A stretch of DNA of 64,000 nt. It comes from Bacteroidota bacterium. Its GTDB lineage: Bacteria; Bacteroidota; Bacteroidia; Chitinophagales; Saprospiraceae. Numbering within the stretch: position 1 is the first letter of the stretch; the number at the start of each line of letters is the position of its first letter. Positions 44,380-53,836 of the stretch are shown in pieces. The notes under the pieces were generated by a model. That model did not search any database and was not told the origin of the DNA. It saw only the letters and a list, made by a program, of their open reading frames with translations. The DNA lies in the NCBI GenBank assembly GCA_963169455.1, contig CAUJDW010000072.1, positions 24,898-88,897 of the forward strand, read 5' to 3'. The position numbers were made by a program, and so were the translations under genes.

Positions 44380-45009
44380 TTACGCCTGCACCAGGCCCGC
44401 TGCTTCCAGGTGCCGGATATCATTTTCCAGTTCGAGCCGGAAACGTCCGTTTTGGAAGCGGAAGGCGTACAGCCCGGTATTGTGGTGTTTGTATTTGTCC
44501 ATCAGTTCGATGGGTTCTTCCAGCAGCAGGCAGGACAGGCAGCGCATGGCGCGGCCGTGCGAGCAGACGAGGATGAGTTTTTCGGGCCGCTCCCGCAGGT
44601 GGCTGACAAAGCGCGACAGGCGCCCGGCCAGTTCTTCGGCATTTTCGCCATCGCCCAGGCGGGCATGGAAATCGCCCTCCCGCCACCGGCTCACCGTCTG
44701 GTGGTATTCTTCCCGCATCTCGGGCGTACTGAGCCGCCCCTCGTGGCTGCCCCAGCTGATTTCGTTGATCTCGGGAAACTGTTCCCAGGGCAGGCCCTTT
44801 TCAATAAATGGCCGCATCGTTTCATGCGTGCGGCGCAGGCGCGAGGTCAGCAAAACCTCGAAGGGTTTCTGCCCGTAGTGGTTGAAAAAAGCGTCCGCCT
44901 GTTGCAATCCAAGCTCGTTGAGCGAAGTATCCACGCCCTGCCCCTGTACGATGCCCAGCCGGTTGAAGTCCGTTTCGCCGTGCCGGACGATATAGACGAG
45001 CTTCTCCAT
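44380..45009 (-). CDS. Histidine phosphatase family protein (phosphoglycerate-mutase-like)
   Basis: The 209-residue protein has the RHG motif IVRHGETDFNR at residue 7 and LTSRLRRTHETMRPF near 55, with LVCSHGRAMRCL near 148 carrying the second His. The catalytic His, Arg and Glu positions (FPEINEISWGSHEG) are intact. The substrate cannot be told; family members dephosphorylate sugars, nucleotides or cofactor intermediates. The ATG overlaps the stop of mqnE by one base (TGATG) and mqnA follows 12 bp later, so it is co-expressed with futalosine-pathway genes. Confidence 0.88.
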   Translation of the reverse strand: MEKLVYIVRHGETDFNRLGIVQGQGVDTSLNELGLQQADAFFNHYGQKPFEVLLTSRLRRTHETMRPFIEKGLPWEQFPEINEISWGSHEGRLSTPEMREEYHQTVSRWREGDFHARLGDGENAEELAGRLSRFVSHLRERPEKLILVCSHGRAMRCLSCLLLEEPIELMDKYKHHNTGLYAFRFQNGRFRLELENDIRHLEAAGLVQA

Positions 45010-46211
45010 CAGTTTTTGCTTACTACCGGAAGAGAAACGTAACCCTGATAAGCTTCCTCTTCTTCGAAAACGTAATCGGTATAATCCCGGATGACATTGT
45101 AGAGCGTGTCGCGCTCAACCGGTTCTCTGCCGACGCGGCGGATCAGGCCGGCCAGTTCCTGGGTGCTCAGCGCGGGGTTCTGTTCTTCAGAGCCGGCCAT
45201 GGAATAAATCCGGGTGGTGTCGTCGATCGTGCCGTCGATGTCATCGACCCCGAAGGCCAGGGAGAGCTGGGCGGCCTGGCGCCCGATCATGGGCCAGTAG
45301 GCCTTGATGTGCGCGAAGTTGTCGAGGTAGATGCGGCTGATGGCGTAATTGCGCAGGTCTTCGACGACGGTTGATTCAGGGATGTGCGACATCTGGTTGT
45401 CCTTGTTGCGGAACTTCAGCGGAATGAATGTCTGGAAGCCGCCGGTCTTGTCCTGCAACCGGCGCAACAACTCGAGGTGGTGGATGCGGTGGCGGAATTC
45501 TTCGATATGGCCGTAGAGCATGGTGGCGTTGGATCGCCCGCCCAGTTCGTGCCAGATCTCGTGGATGCGCAGCCACTGTTCCCCCGTGCATTTCCCCCCG
45601 GCGATCTGATCGCGGATTTCGGGGTGGAAGATTTCGGCGCCGCCGCCGGGCATGCTGTCCAGCCCGGCTTCCTTCATCAGGCGCATGCCCTCCTCGTAGC
45701 TGATCCTGGCTTTTTTGAAAATGTAGTGGTATTCCACCGGCGTCAGCGCCTTGATGTGCAGTTCGGGGCGGTGGGCCTTGATGCGGCGGAACAGCTCCGA
45801 ATAGAATTCGAGGTCGTACTGGGGCAATACCCCGCCGACGATGTGCACCTCCGTCACCGGCTGGCCGTCGTATTTGCGCACGATGTCCATGATCTCATCC
45901 ATGCTGTATTCCCAGCCTTCTTCCCGCTTTTTGATCAGGCGTGAGTACGAGCAGAAGGTGCAGGTATAGAGGCAGATGTTGGTGGGTTCGATGTGGAAGT
46001 TCCGGTTGAAGAAGGTGCGGTTGCCGTGCTGCTTTTCCCTGATGAAGTTCGCCAATGCGCCCACGTATGCCAGTTCGCCTTGCTCGAAAAGCAGGAGCCC
46101 TTCCTCTTCGGTAATGCGCTGCCCCCCGAACACCTTTTGGGCTATCTGCCGCAGGGGGGCTTCCAGGCTGGTATCCTGAAGGATCGTTTCGATCTTTCTC
46201 GCTGATTGCAT
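45009..46211 (-). CDS. mqnE: Aminofutalosine synthase (radical SAM)
   Basis: The 400-residue radical-SAM enzyme joins the MqnA product to SAM to make aminofutalosine. The cluster cysteines are Cys80, Cys84 and Cys87 in NICLYTCTFCSYS. The next segments KAYGQPVTEVHIVGG-like (DGQPVTEVHIVGGVLPQ), LKALTPVEYHYIFKKA, MPGGGAEIF and LAFGVDDIDGTIDDTTRI favour MqnE over MqnC and CofH. The C-terminal LIRRVGREPVERDTLYNVI fits too. The ATG at 46211 is preferred over a TTG at 46241 because the TTG overlaps the -7 box (46239-46246). It is the first gene of the mqnE / phosphatase / mqnA / msrA block. Confidence 0.95.
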   Translation of the reverse strand: MQSARKIETILQDTSLEAPLRQIAQKVFGGQRITEEEGLLLFEQGELAYVGALANFIREKQHGNRTFFNRNFHIEPTNICLYTCTFCSYSRLIKKREEGWEYSMDEIMDIVRKYDGQPVTEVHIVGGVLPQYDLEFYSELFRRIKAHRPELHIKALTPVEYHYIFKKARISYEEGMRLMKEAGLDSMPGGGAEIFHPEIRDQIAGGKCTGEQWLRIHEIWHELGGRSNATMLYGHIEEFRHRIHHLELLRRLQDKTGGFQTFIPLKFRNKDNQMSHIPESTVVEDLRNYAISRIYLDNFAHIKAYWPMIGRQAAQLSLAFGVDDIDGTIDDTTRIYSMAGSEEQNPALSTQELAGLIRRVGREPVERDTLYNVIRDYTDYVFEEEEAYQGYVSLPVVSKN

Positions 46212-46238
46212 AGTTCCGGGTTTTGTTTTGCCGTTGGC

Positions 46239-46246
46239 CAAAGGTA
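46239..46246 (-). promoter_or_regulatory. -7 box (TACCTTTG on the minus strand) for the mqnE operon
   Basis: It fits TAnnTTTG and lies 28 nt upstream of the mqnE ATG at 46211. It would drive mqnE, the phosphatase, mqnA and probably msrA. No clear -33 element is seen. Confidence 0.5.
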
Positions 46247-46303
46247 AAACATTGTTTCGGAACTTTCAGTTTTCAGTGAAATGCAAAATCCCGAACCTTC
46301 GCC

Positions 46304-48862
46304 TTATTGCCTGGCCAGCCTGCCCGCCCAGGAGCGCCCGTCTTCACCCTGGATTTGCACCAGGTACGTTCCTGCCTGCAGCCCGGACAAGCGGAGTGTG
46401 TGCCGGTTGGCGCCCCGGTTCATTTCCAGCCTTTCCTGCAAAAGCAGTTCGCCCAGCAGGGAATACACTTTTAATGTGCCGGCCCCATCTGCTGCTCCTT
46501 CCCACTGCAGGGCAACCTCCCCTGCGGTGGGGTTGGGGAATGCCCACAAAGCCTGTACCGGCGCTTCCACTTCCACCGTTCGGATGGGGCTGTATTCGAA
46601 GCTGCCGTCTTCATCCACCATTTTCAGCCGGTAGTAGTAGAGCCCGGCCTGCCACAGGCCCTGGTCGGTGAAGGCATAGCTGGCGCCGGCCCCACCCTGG
46701 CCCTTTCCCGCCACCTGGCCGATGCGCTGGAAAACCCGCCCGTCGCGCGATCGTTCCACTTCGAAGGCCTGGAAACCTTCTTCGCTGGCGGTGGCCCACT
46801 CGAGGCGGGCTTCCGATTCCTTGCGGTAAACGTCAAAAGACACCAGCTCAACCGGCAGAAAGCCCGATTCCAGGAAAATGGCGTAGCTCCGCGCGGGAAT
46901 GTCGAGGTAAACGTAGTTGGGGACGCCGGCCGGCGGGGGGCTGAAGGCGCCCACCGTGGGGTTGTCGGTCCCGTTGGTTGTTCCCAGCACCTTCGCGAAG
47001 GTGGTTCCCGGCGCCGCGTCCACCTGGTGGTCCATGCGCAGGGGGACGTTGGCGAAGTTGATCACCACGAGCACCTTCTGGCCGGTGGGGCCGTCGTTGA
47101 TCTGGTAGAACAGCGTGTTCTGGGTATAGCCGCTGATGAAATTGCCCTGGTTGGCAGTGCCGTGGCGGTTGAGGTAGCGCACATCGGTAGCGCCGTAAAT
47201 GTAACTCGAGTGCAGGTTCATCAGGGCGTCGATCTGGGTTTTCAGGGCCGGCGGCTGGGCGTAGCCCAGGTTGACGCCGAAGTAATCGGGGTAGAATACG
47301 CAGGGCAGCCCGATCTGGTTGTTGGTGAGCAGGTAAACGTAGGCCAGCAGCGGGTCAGCAATGTACTCGCCGGCGCTGCGGAAATCGTGGTTGTTCAGGA
47401 AAGTGACCACGCTGTAGGAGTTGGCGCCGGCGGCTTCCACCATGCCGGAGGAGAAGACGTCGCGCACGTCGATCTGCAGGCTGGTGGCGCTTTTGAGCGT
47501 TTCCCGCAGGGCGAAGTCGAAAGCCCTTACCTGCACGCCCGTCAGGCCGCTCTGGGCCTGGTTTACCCAGTTGGCCAGCACAAAGGGGTTGGAATCAAAA
47601 AATTCGCCGACCACCATGCCCGGGCTCTTGCCCGCGGTTTTCATGTCGTTCATGATGGAACTGACCAGCCCGGGGGTAAAGTGTTTGACGGCGTCCATGC
47701 GGTATCCGCGCATGCCGGCATCGTCCCAGAGCCATTCCGTCCAGTCGGACAGGGCGCTGACGGTTTGGGGCTGGAACTGGTCGTAGTCGTAGAAAAACCA
47801 GAGCCAGTCCCAGTCGCCGCTCAGGGAGGTGGAGGCTGCGTTGGCGCTGTTGGGCTTAAAATATTCGAAGTTCATCTCCCCCTGGCTGGAGGGCATGTTG
47901 GTGAAGTCGGTATAGGTTTCGTACACCAGGCCGGCCATATCGACATTAAAGCCGGGAGCTGCGCCTTCGGGGTCGTACCAGATGCCGTAGATGCGGTGGT
48001 CGGAATAGCCGCCGGCGATGTTGTTGAGGTATATGGTGAGGCGGTCGCCTCCGGAGAGGATCTTGTCGGCGGTGAGGTTGAGGTGGAATTCGTCGGTACC
48101 GCAGTTGTTGTAATCGCCGAGGGAGGCCTGGAAATCCTTGTTCAGGACGATATCTTTATTTGGCTGCCCGCAGTCGCCCCCGCCATTGGGTTCGCCTTCA
48201 TTGGTGTCGACGCCCTGGAAGGGCTGGCCGGCATTGCCCAGGGTGTTCATGTACAGCTTGTAGCCGTAGCTGGAGCCGTAGCCTCCCGTTTTGGAGCTGA
48301 CCTTGAAATAGTAGTCGCCCGCGCCGTAAGGGCTGCCGCCGCCGATGGGCAGGTAGCAGCGCCAGCGGTCGGAGGGGAAAGGGTTTTTCCCCGGCGCCAT
48401 GTATTGCTCGATGTAGGCTTTCACCGCCGGGTTGGCTTCGGCATTGCCGCCGTCGCGGTGATTGTACACCACATCGGCCACCGCTTTTATCCCCCTGGCG
48501 TTGAGGGTGCTGACGAGCTGGTCCAGCTCTGAGCGCGTGCCGAAGCCGGTGCGCCCCAGGCCGTACTCGCCCAGGTCATAGAGGTCCTTTGGGTCGTAGC
48601 CGTTGGAGCAGTTGCCGAAACTGGCGCGCGAGAAAGGGGGCAGCCAGAGGTAGCTGAAGCCGTTCAACTGGTTGCTGCCGGCCAGGTTGTGCAGGTTCTC
48701 GGCCCAGCTGCCGGCCGAAGCACTGACGCCATTGCAGCTGGGTTTGGGATAATCCCAGTACCAGCCCTGCATCATGAAATCCTGCGCATGTAAGGTGCTA
48801 AGAGAGAGGGCCGCCCACAGGATCAGCCCCGGCGCAAGGCGCCGCATCATACGGGTGTTCAT
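46304..48862 (-). CDS. Secreted GH13 alpha-amylase with T9SS sorting domain
   Basis: The 852-residue protein has a signal peptide (to about residue 27, LSTLHAQ). A GH13 barrel contains the four conserved regions: DVVYNH (130-135), GYRMDAVKHF with nucleophile Asp390, VVGEFF with acid/base Glu420, and FLNNHD with Asp493. Early motifs MMQGWYWDYP and YLWLPPFSRA match bacterial alpha-amylases. A beta-sandwich domain C (to about 680) and a Fn3-like segment (ARLEWATASEEGFQAFEVERS) follow, then a T9SS type A domain (FPNPTAGEVALQWE to LAGRLARQ-type end). It hydrolyses alpha-1,4-glucans outside the cell. No other polysaccharide genes are adjacent. Confidence 0.95.
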   Translation of the reverse strand: MNTRMMRRLAPGLILWAALSLSTLHAQDFMMQGWYWDYPKPSCNGVSASAGSWAENLHNLAGSNQLNGFSYLWLPPFSRASFGNCSNGYDPKDLYDLGEYGLGRTGFGTRSELDQLVSTLNARGIKAVADVVYNHRDGGNAEANPAVKAYIEQYMAPGKNPFPSDRWRCYLPIGGGSPYGAGDYYFKVSSKTGGYGSSYGYKLYMNTLGNAGQPFQGVDTNEGEPNGGGDCGQPNKDIVLNKDFQASLGDYNNCGTDEFHLNLTADKILSGGDRLTIYLNNIAGGYSDHRIYGIWYDPEGAAPGFNVDMAGLVYETYTDFTNMPSSQGEMNFEYFKPNSANAASTSLSGDWDWLWFFYDYDQFQPQTVSALSDWTEWLWDDAGMRGYRMDAVKHFTPGLVSSIMNDMKTAGKSPGMVVGEFFDSNPFVLANWVNQAQSGLTGVQVRAFDFALRETLKSATSLQIDVRDVFSSGMVEAAGANSYSVVTFLNNHDFRSAGEYIADPLLAYVYLLTNNQIGLPCVFYPDYFGVNLGYAQPPALKTQIDALMNLHSSYIYGATDVRYLNRHGTANQGNFISGYTQNTLFYQINDGPTGQKVLVVINFANVPLRMDHQVDAAPGTTFAKVLGTTNGTDNPTVGAFSPPPAGVPNYVYLDIPARSYAIFLESGFLPVELVSFDVYRKESEARLEWATASEEGFQAFEVERSRDGRVFQRIGQVAGKGQGGAGASYAFTDQGLWQAGLYYYRLKMVDEDGSFEYSPIRTVEVEAPVQALWAFPNPTAGEVALQWEGAADGAGTLKVYSLLGELLLQERLEMNRGANRHTLRLSGLQAGTYLVQIQGEDGRSWAGRLARQ

Positions 48863-49018
48863 ATTTTGCCAACTTTTGCCTTTACAGTCAAATGGATCTC
48901 AGGTGAGCAGCTTTTGGGCGGTATGATCCGTGGTATGCAGTTGGCCTCAAAATTAGAAAAAATGATGGATAGTGAAAAATGAAATTTGTTGTCAGGGCCC
49001 CTGCGAGGCAACGCTTCC

Positions 49019-50602
49019 TCACTCCATCCCGGGTTGCCTGATCTCAAAATCTTCCTTTGATTTTGCCTGGCGCACCATCTCCCGCACATCTTCAAGCAAT
49101 TGTTTGGCATCGTAAATGATGCCGTCCTTGATGGTGTACTTAACGCCTCCGGCCCGCACCACTTCGTTGTCTTCCGTCAGTTGGATGGCGCCGGTGCCGT
49201 AGAGCAGTTGCAGGTTTTGCAGAGGATTTTCTTCGATGACCAGGAAGTCAGCCAGTTTGCCCACTTCCACCGTGCCGATTTGTTTGTCGAGCCCGAGGGC
49301 TTCGGCGCCGTTGAGGGTGGCCGAGCGGATGACTTCCAGGGGGTGGAAGCCGGCCTCCCGGAGCAATTCCAGTTCGCGGATGTAGGCAAAGCCGTAGAGC
49401 TGATAGATGAAACCCGAGTCGGAGCCGGCGGTCACCCGGCCGCCCCGGTTTTTGAAGGTGCGGATGAATTCCATCCACAGGCGGTAGTTTTCTTTCCAGG
49501 CTATTTCCTGTTCGGTGCCCCAGGCATGCCAGTACGAGCCGTGCGAGATGCGGCTGGGCTGGTAAAACCGCCACAGGGAGGGCAGGGTGTATTCCTCGTG
49601 CCATTCGGCGCGGCGGGCGCGCATCAGGTCGCGGTTGGCTTCGTAGATGTTGAAGGTCGGGTCGATGGTGAAATCCAGCGCCAGCAATTCGTCCATCACT
49701 TTGTTCCAGTGGGCGGAGTGGGGTGGGGCGGCCTGTTTCCACAACCTGCCGGCTTCTTCGAAGCGGTGTTGTTCGTTCTGGTAGTTGTATCCGAGGGGGT
49801 AGTCCTGAACGGTTTGGCCCTCAAAGAGGGCTTCGGGCAGCCCGTACCAGTGCTCCATGGTCGTCAGCCCGGCGCGGGCGGACTGCAGGGCGTTCCAGCG
49901 GGCCACGTCCATCTGCGCATGGTGGCAGGCGGAGCGCAGGCCCAGCTTTTTGTTCTCCTCCAGTGCTGCAGCCATGATGTCGGGCGGCGCGCCGAAAAAC
50001 TTGATGCCGTCGGCTCCTTTGCGGGCGTTTTCCTGCACCCACTGCCGCGCCTGTTCCGGGCTGGCGATGGGTTCGTCGCGGCCCTGGCCGAAAACGGTGT
50101 AGGCAAAAATTCGGGGCGCCGTGATCTCGTTGCCGGCGCTGCGCTCGCGGTGGCGGAGCACCCAGTCCAGCCCGTTGCCGCAGGCGGGGTCGCGAATGGT
50201 GGTGATGCCGTGGGCCAGCCACAGTTTGAAAACGTATTCGGCATCGGCCCCCTGCGCCTGGCCGCCGATGTGGCCGTGCATGTCCACTAAGCCCGGCAGC
50301 AGGTACATGCCCTCGCAATCGAGTTCGCGCCCGCCCGCCTTCAGCTGCGGCCGGCCGCCGGGGTTGATGGGTACGCCGGGATAACCGACTACAGCCACGT
50401 TTGTAATGCGGTTGCCTTCCACGACGATATCCACCGGCCCGATTGGCGGGGCGCCGTTCCCGTTGATCAGCGTGACGCCGCGTATGATCAGCTGGGGAAA
50501 TGGGCCTTCGCCTTCCCGGCGGGCCGGGGCCTCCCGAACCTGCGCGCTGAGTTGCAGGGCCAGAAAACAAACAACAATGAGGGGGGAGTATTTTCGCGCC
50601 AT
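49019..50602 (-). CDS. Exported metal-dependent amidohydrolase
   Basis: The 527-residue protein begins with a signal peptide (MARKYSPLIVVCFLALQLSAQ). The amidohydrolase barrel has the N-terminal metal pair MHGHIGGQ near 108, His residues in SACHHAQMD near 225 and TTMEHWYGLPE, and the Asp of TAGSDSGFIYQLY near 390. The end AEALGLDKQIGTVEVGKLADFLVIEENPL is the typical second half of the composite beta domain. The substrate is not identifiable; imidazolonepropionase and Xaa-Pro dipeptidase (prolidase) relatives share this pattern. It is divergent from the caspase-SGNH gene across a 128-bp gap. Confidence 0.88.
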   Translation of the reverse strand: MARKYSPLIVVCFLALQLSAQVREAPARREGEGPFPQLIIRGVTLINGNGAPPIGPVDIVVEGNRITNVAVVGYPGVPINPGGRPQLKAGGRELDCEGMYLLPGLVDMHGHIGGQAQGADAEYVFKLWLAHGITTIRDPACGNGLDWVLRHRERSAGNEITAPRIFAYTVFGQGRDEPIASPEQARQWVQENARKGADGIKFFGAPPDIMAAALEENKKLGLRSACHHAQMDVARWNALQSARAGLTTMEHWYGLPEALFEGQTVQDYPLGYNYQNEQHRFEEAGRLWKQAAPPHSAHWNKVMDELLALDFTIDPTFNIYEANRDLMRARRAEWHEEYTLPSLWRFYQPSRISHGSYWHAWGTEQEIAWKENYRLWMEFIRTFKNRGGRVTAGSDSGFIYQLYGFAYIRELELLREAGFHPLEVIRSATLNGAEALGLDKQIGTVEVGKLADFLVIEENPLQNLQLLYGTGAIQLTEDNEVVRAGGVKYTIKDGIIYDAKQLLEDVREMVRQAKSKEDFEIRQPGME

Positions 50603-50730
50603 ATCCCTGGAGGTGGTTTGGTGGTGAAAAATCAGGCTACAGAAATACGCATTTTTTTTAAAACTATCCCTGCTTCTTTGACTATATTCAGCCTTGGAAA
50701 CGGTTTTTTAAAACCCATAAAACCCCCGCC

Positions 50731-53700
50731 ATGTCAGGCATAACCAAAGTTTTCGCCCTCCTCGTTGGCATCGACGATTACCCCACCGCCCCGCTTTCAG
50801 GCTGCGTCAGCGACGCCAGAAAGATGCTGGCCTACCTCCAAAAGGATAAGGCCCTGAACGTGGAAACCCTTACCCTCCTCAATAGCCAGGCAACCAAAAC
50901 GGCCATTGTCGATGGTTTCCGCAAGCACCTGTCGAAGGCGCAGGAAGGGGAAGCGGCTTTGTTTTACTTCTCCGGCCACGGCGCCCAGGAGTGGGCCGAC
51001 CCCGAAGCCTGGCCCAATGAGTCCGACCAGCGCCTGGAAACCATCGCCTGCTACGATCCTTCCGGCAGGGCGGCCCTGATGGCCGACAAGGAACTGCGCC
51101 TGCTCATCCACGAGCTGGCCGGCGGAAAGGATGGGCAGCCCAAAGCCGGGCCGCCGCACATTCTCACCATCTTCGACTGCTGCCATTCGGGCGACAACAC
51201 CCGCTCGGCAGCTTTTAAGGAGAAGGAACCGGCGGTTCGGCAAAAGCGCTTTACCAATGTATTCCCCCAACGCCCCTGGAGCGATTTTCTCTTTGCCAAA
51301 CAATACAGCCCCGAAGATTTCGCAGCTAAGCCGATAACGGAACTCCTGCCGGAGGGCCGCCACATTCAGCTGGCCGCCGCGCTCGACAACCAGCCCGCGC
51401 TGGAGGTCGCCGGCGAGGGCCTGTTCACCAAAAACCTGCTGGGCGTGCTCGAACGCACCGGCGGCGGCATCAGTTACGCTTCCCTGCACAGCCTGGTGTC
51501 CAACTACATCCGCCACCAGTACCAGCAAAACCCGCAGTTGTACGTCCAGGGGGGCGACCCCGGGCTGATGTACATGGGGTTCCTGGGGCGGCAGGTGGAC
51601 GCGGCAGGGCGCCTGCAGGGGCTGGTTTCCTTCAGCAAAACCAAGGGCTGGCTGCTCGACGCCGGGGCCATGCACGGCATCTCCAGGGATGCCAAACTGC
51701 GCATGAAGACCGGCCCGGATCGCTGGGTGGAGCCCACCATCCGCCAGCTGGAGCCCGGCCTGGCCTTCCTGGATATACAGCCCGATATCCACGCTCAGCT
51801 CGATAAAAACCAGGCCTACCCCTGCGAGGTTTCCGCTTCGTATCCGTTGCGGGTGCTGGTCAGCAAAGCAGAGGGGGATGAGGGGTTGATGAAAAAACTG
51901 GAAGCGGAGCTCGATAAACACAGCGCCCGCATCCAGCACACGGAACTGGAAGCCGAGGCCGACTACGTGCTGCACGCCCGCTATGGCAAACTGTATATCA
52001 CGCCGCCTTTCCGGCATCACTATCCGCAGGCCGCCCTGGTATCCGTTGCGCGCCTGGGCGACGAAAAAGCCATCGGGCAGGCCATCCGGCAACTGGAACA
52101 CATCGCCAACTGGGAGTTCGTCCGCCGGCTGCACAATGCCAACGTGCGCCTGTTCAAAAAACCGCCCATCGAAGTGAAAGTGTCCTACGAAAAGGGCGGC
52201 CAGTGGGTGGAACTGCCCTACCAGGAAAAGGGCGCCGCCGTGGACAGCCTGAAGTGGAAGGAAGCCCAGAAAACCTACGGCGCCCGCCTCAAGGTGGAAC
52301 TGACAAACCAGTTCGGGCAGGACCTCTGGTACAGCCTGCTTTTCCTGACCATCAACTTCGAGAGCAATGCCGGGCTGATGGAAAAGCCCGTGGAACTGAT
52401 CAAAAAAGGGGAAACCGTCACCGTGTTCGCCCACCGCGGCGGCGAGATCCCCTTCAATATCGAGCAGCAGATATTCGACTACAACCAGCCGGAGACCCAC
52501 CTGTGGTTCCAGCTGATCGTCAGCACGCAGAACAACATTGAAGTGCCGCCCCTGCTGATGCCGGAACTGGCGCCGCCCCCCGGTGCGTCCCGCCACCGGG
52601 GCGTCCCCCTCGATGAGGAGGAAACAACAGCCGGCGCCGACCCCAATGACTGGACGACCCAACTGGTGCACATCGCTTTCAGGAACCCCCGCTACAACAG
52701 GGTCAGCCCGGAGCGGCTGATGGGCATGCTGTGGAGCCCGGGCGACGAACTCAGCCGGGAATTCCAGCTGGATCAGGCCCCCGGAAACCTGAAGGAAACC
52801 CAGGCCGCCCTGGAGCGCAGCCTGCTCGCCAGGCTCGGGGCCCAGGGGCAGGCGCCCGGCATTGAAAGCCTGCTGGGCAACAACGAGATGGCGCCCTTCG
52901 CCGCCGCAAATTTCCTGGACACCAACGCCTTGTCGGGCAAGCTGCAACTGAAGGAAGCTGTGGAGTTGCTCGACGAAGGGGCCGAACCGGAGCAGCTGCA
53001 GCAGAAGAGCCTGTTGTGGGATGTGCTGCTGCGCGTGGCCAACACTTACGGGCATACGGTGCGAATGGTGGATTTCGAGCGCCGGGTGAAAAAATACCCC
53101 GGGCGGGTGCTCATGGTGGCCGAGGGTGACTCCTGGTTTCAGCACCCCCAGATCCGCGAGATCATCGGCCATTTATCGCTCTTCTTCAACATATACTGCC
53201 GCAGCGCCGCCGGCGACGAGATGCAGGATTATCTGCAGACCGGCGACTTCATCGACGCCATCGACCGCATCGAAGCACGCCTGGCGCCGAAAAAGGTGGG
53301 CTTTTTCCTCATCAGCGGCGGCGGCAACGACATCCTGGGCGCGCAGTTCAAGGATTTCCTGATCGCGTACGGCAAGGCTCCGGAAAAGGCCGAAGGCGAG
53401 GACTGTAAGCGTTTTCTGAACCAGCGGTTCTTCGAGAAGCTGGACGAGATCATGGGCCTGTACGAAATGACATTCCAACACCTGCAGGCGGTCCGCCCGG
53501 AACTGAAAGTGCTTACGCACGGGTACGACTACGTCATTCCCAAAGGCCCGGAAGAGCCCGGCATGAGCTGGCTGGGCAAGCCCATGACGGAACAGGGCAT
53601 CCTTCGCCCCGGCGACCGCAGGGGCATCACCAACTACCTGATCGACGAGTTCAACAAACGCCTGATGGCCGTGGCGGCCCGGTTCCCGCAGGTGGCGCAC

Positions 53701-53826
53701 ATCGATGTGCGCGGCGCGGTGCACGACTACCAATGGGCGGATGAGATACACCCGAACAGCGAAGGCTTTCAGAATGTAGCCAGAAGGTATATGAAGGCGA
53801 TCGACGAGTTGCTGGCCGGGAAGTGA
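50731..53826 (+). CDS. Caspase-like protease fused to an SGNH/GDSL hydrolase
   Basis: The 1031-residue protein has no signal peptide. Residues 1 to about 290 form a C14 caspase-like domain: FALLVGIDDYP at the start, catalytic His83 (YFSGHGAQ) and Cys151 (IFDCCHSG). The next segment (about 300-360; GWLLDAGAMHGISRDAKLRM) is seen after other bacterial caspases. Residues about 360-740 are unrecognised, with beta-rich parts. The C-terminus (about 790-1029) is an SGNH hydrolase: Ser801 (AEGDSWF), Asn866 (SGGGND), Asp1004 and His1007 (DEIHPNSEGF). Both active sites are intact. It may be a protease-regulated esterase effector. Flanking genes are other hydrolases. Confidence 0.9.
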   Translation: MSGITKVFALLVGIDDYPTAPLSGCVSDARKMLAYLQKDKALNVETLTLLNSQATKTAIVDGFRKHLSKAQEGEAALFYFSGHGAQEWADPEAWPNESDQRLETIACYDPSGRAALMADKELRLLIHELAGGKDGQPKAGPPHILTIFDCCHSGDNTRSAAFKEKEPAVRQKRFTNVFPQRPWSDFLFAKQYSPEDFAAKPITELLPEGRHIQLAAALDNQPALEVAGEGLFTKNLLGVLERTGGGISYASLHSLVSNYIRHQYQQNPQLYVQGGDPGLMYMGFLGRQVDAAGRLQGLVSFSKTKGWLLDAGAMHGISRDAKLRMKTGPDRWVEPTIRQLEPGLAFLDIQPDIHAQLDKNQAYPCEVSASYPLRVLVSKAEGDEGLMKKLEAELDKHSARIQHTELEAEADYVLHARYGKLYITPPFRHHYPQAALVSVARLGDEKAIGQAIRQLEHIANWEFVRRLHNANVRLFKKPPIEVKVSYEKGGQWVELPYQEKGAAVDSLKWKEAQKTYGARLKVELTNQFGQDLWYSLLFLTINFESNAGLMEKPVELIKKGETVTVFAHRGGEIPFNIEQQIFDYNQPETHLWFQLIVSTQNNIEVPPLLMPELAPPPGASRHRGVPLDEEETTAGADPNDWTTQLVHIAFRNPRYNRVSPERLMGMLWSPGDELSREFQLDQAPGNLKETQAALERSLLARLGAQGQAPGIESLLGNNEMAPFAAANFLDTNALSGKLQLKEAVELLDEGAEPEQLQQKSLLWDVLLRVANTYGHTVRMVDFERRVKKYPGRVLMVAEGDSWFQHPQIREIIGHLSLFFNIYCRSAAGDEMQDYLQTGDFIDAIDRIEARLAPKKVGFFLISGGGNDILGAQFKDFLIAYGKAPEKAEGEDCKRFLNQRFFEKLDEIMGLYEMTFQHLQAVRPELKVLTHGYDYVIPKGPEEPGMSWLGKPMTEQGILRPGDRRGITNYLIDEFNKRLMAVAARFPQVAHIDVRGAVHDYQWADEIHPNSEGFQNVARRYMKAIDELLAGK

Positions 53827-53836
53827 TGGTGCGCGC

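Noticed and set aside
50797..53172. A 791-residue minus-strand frame opposite the caspase-SGNH gene
   Set aside because: It has the low-complexity composition of a shadow frame, whereas the plus strand encodes two intact active sites.
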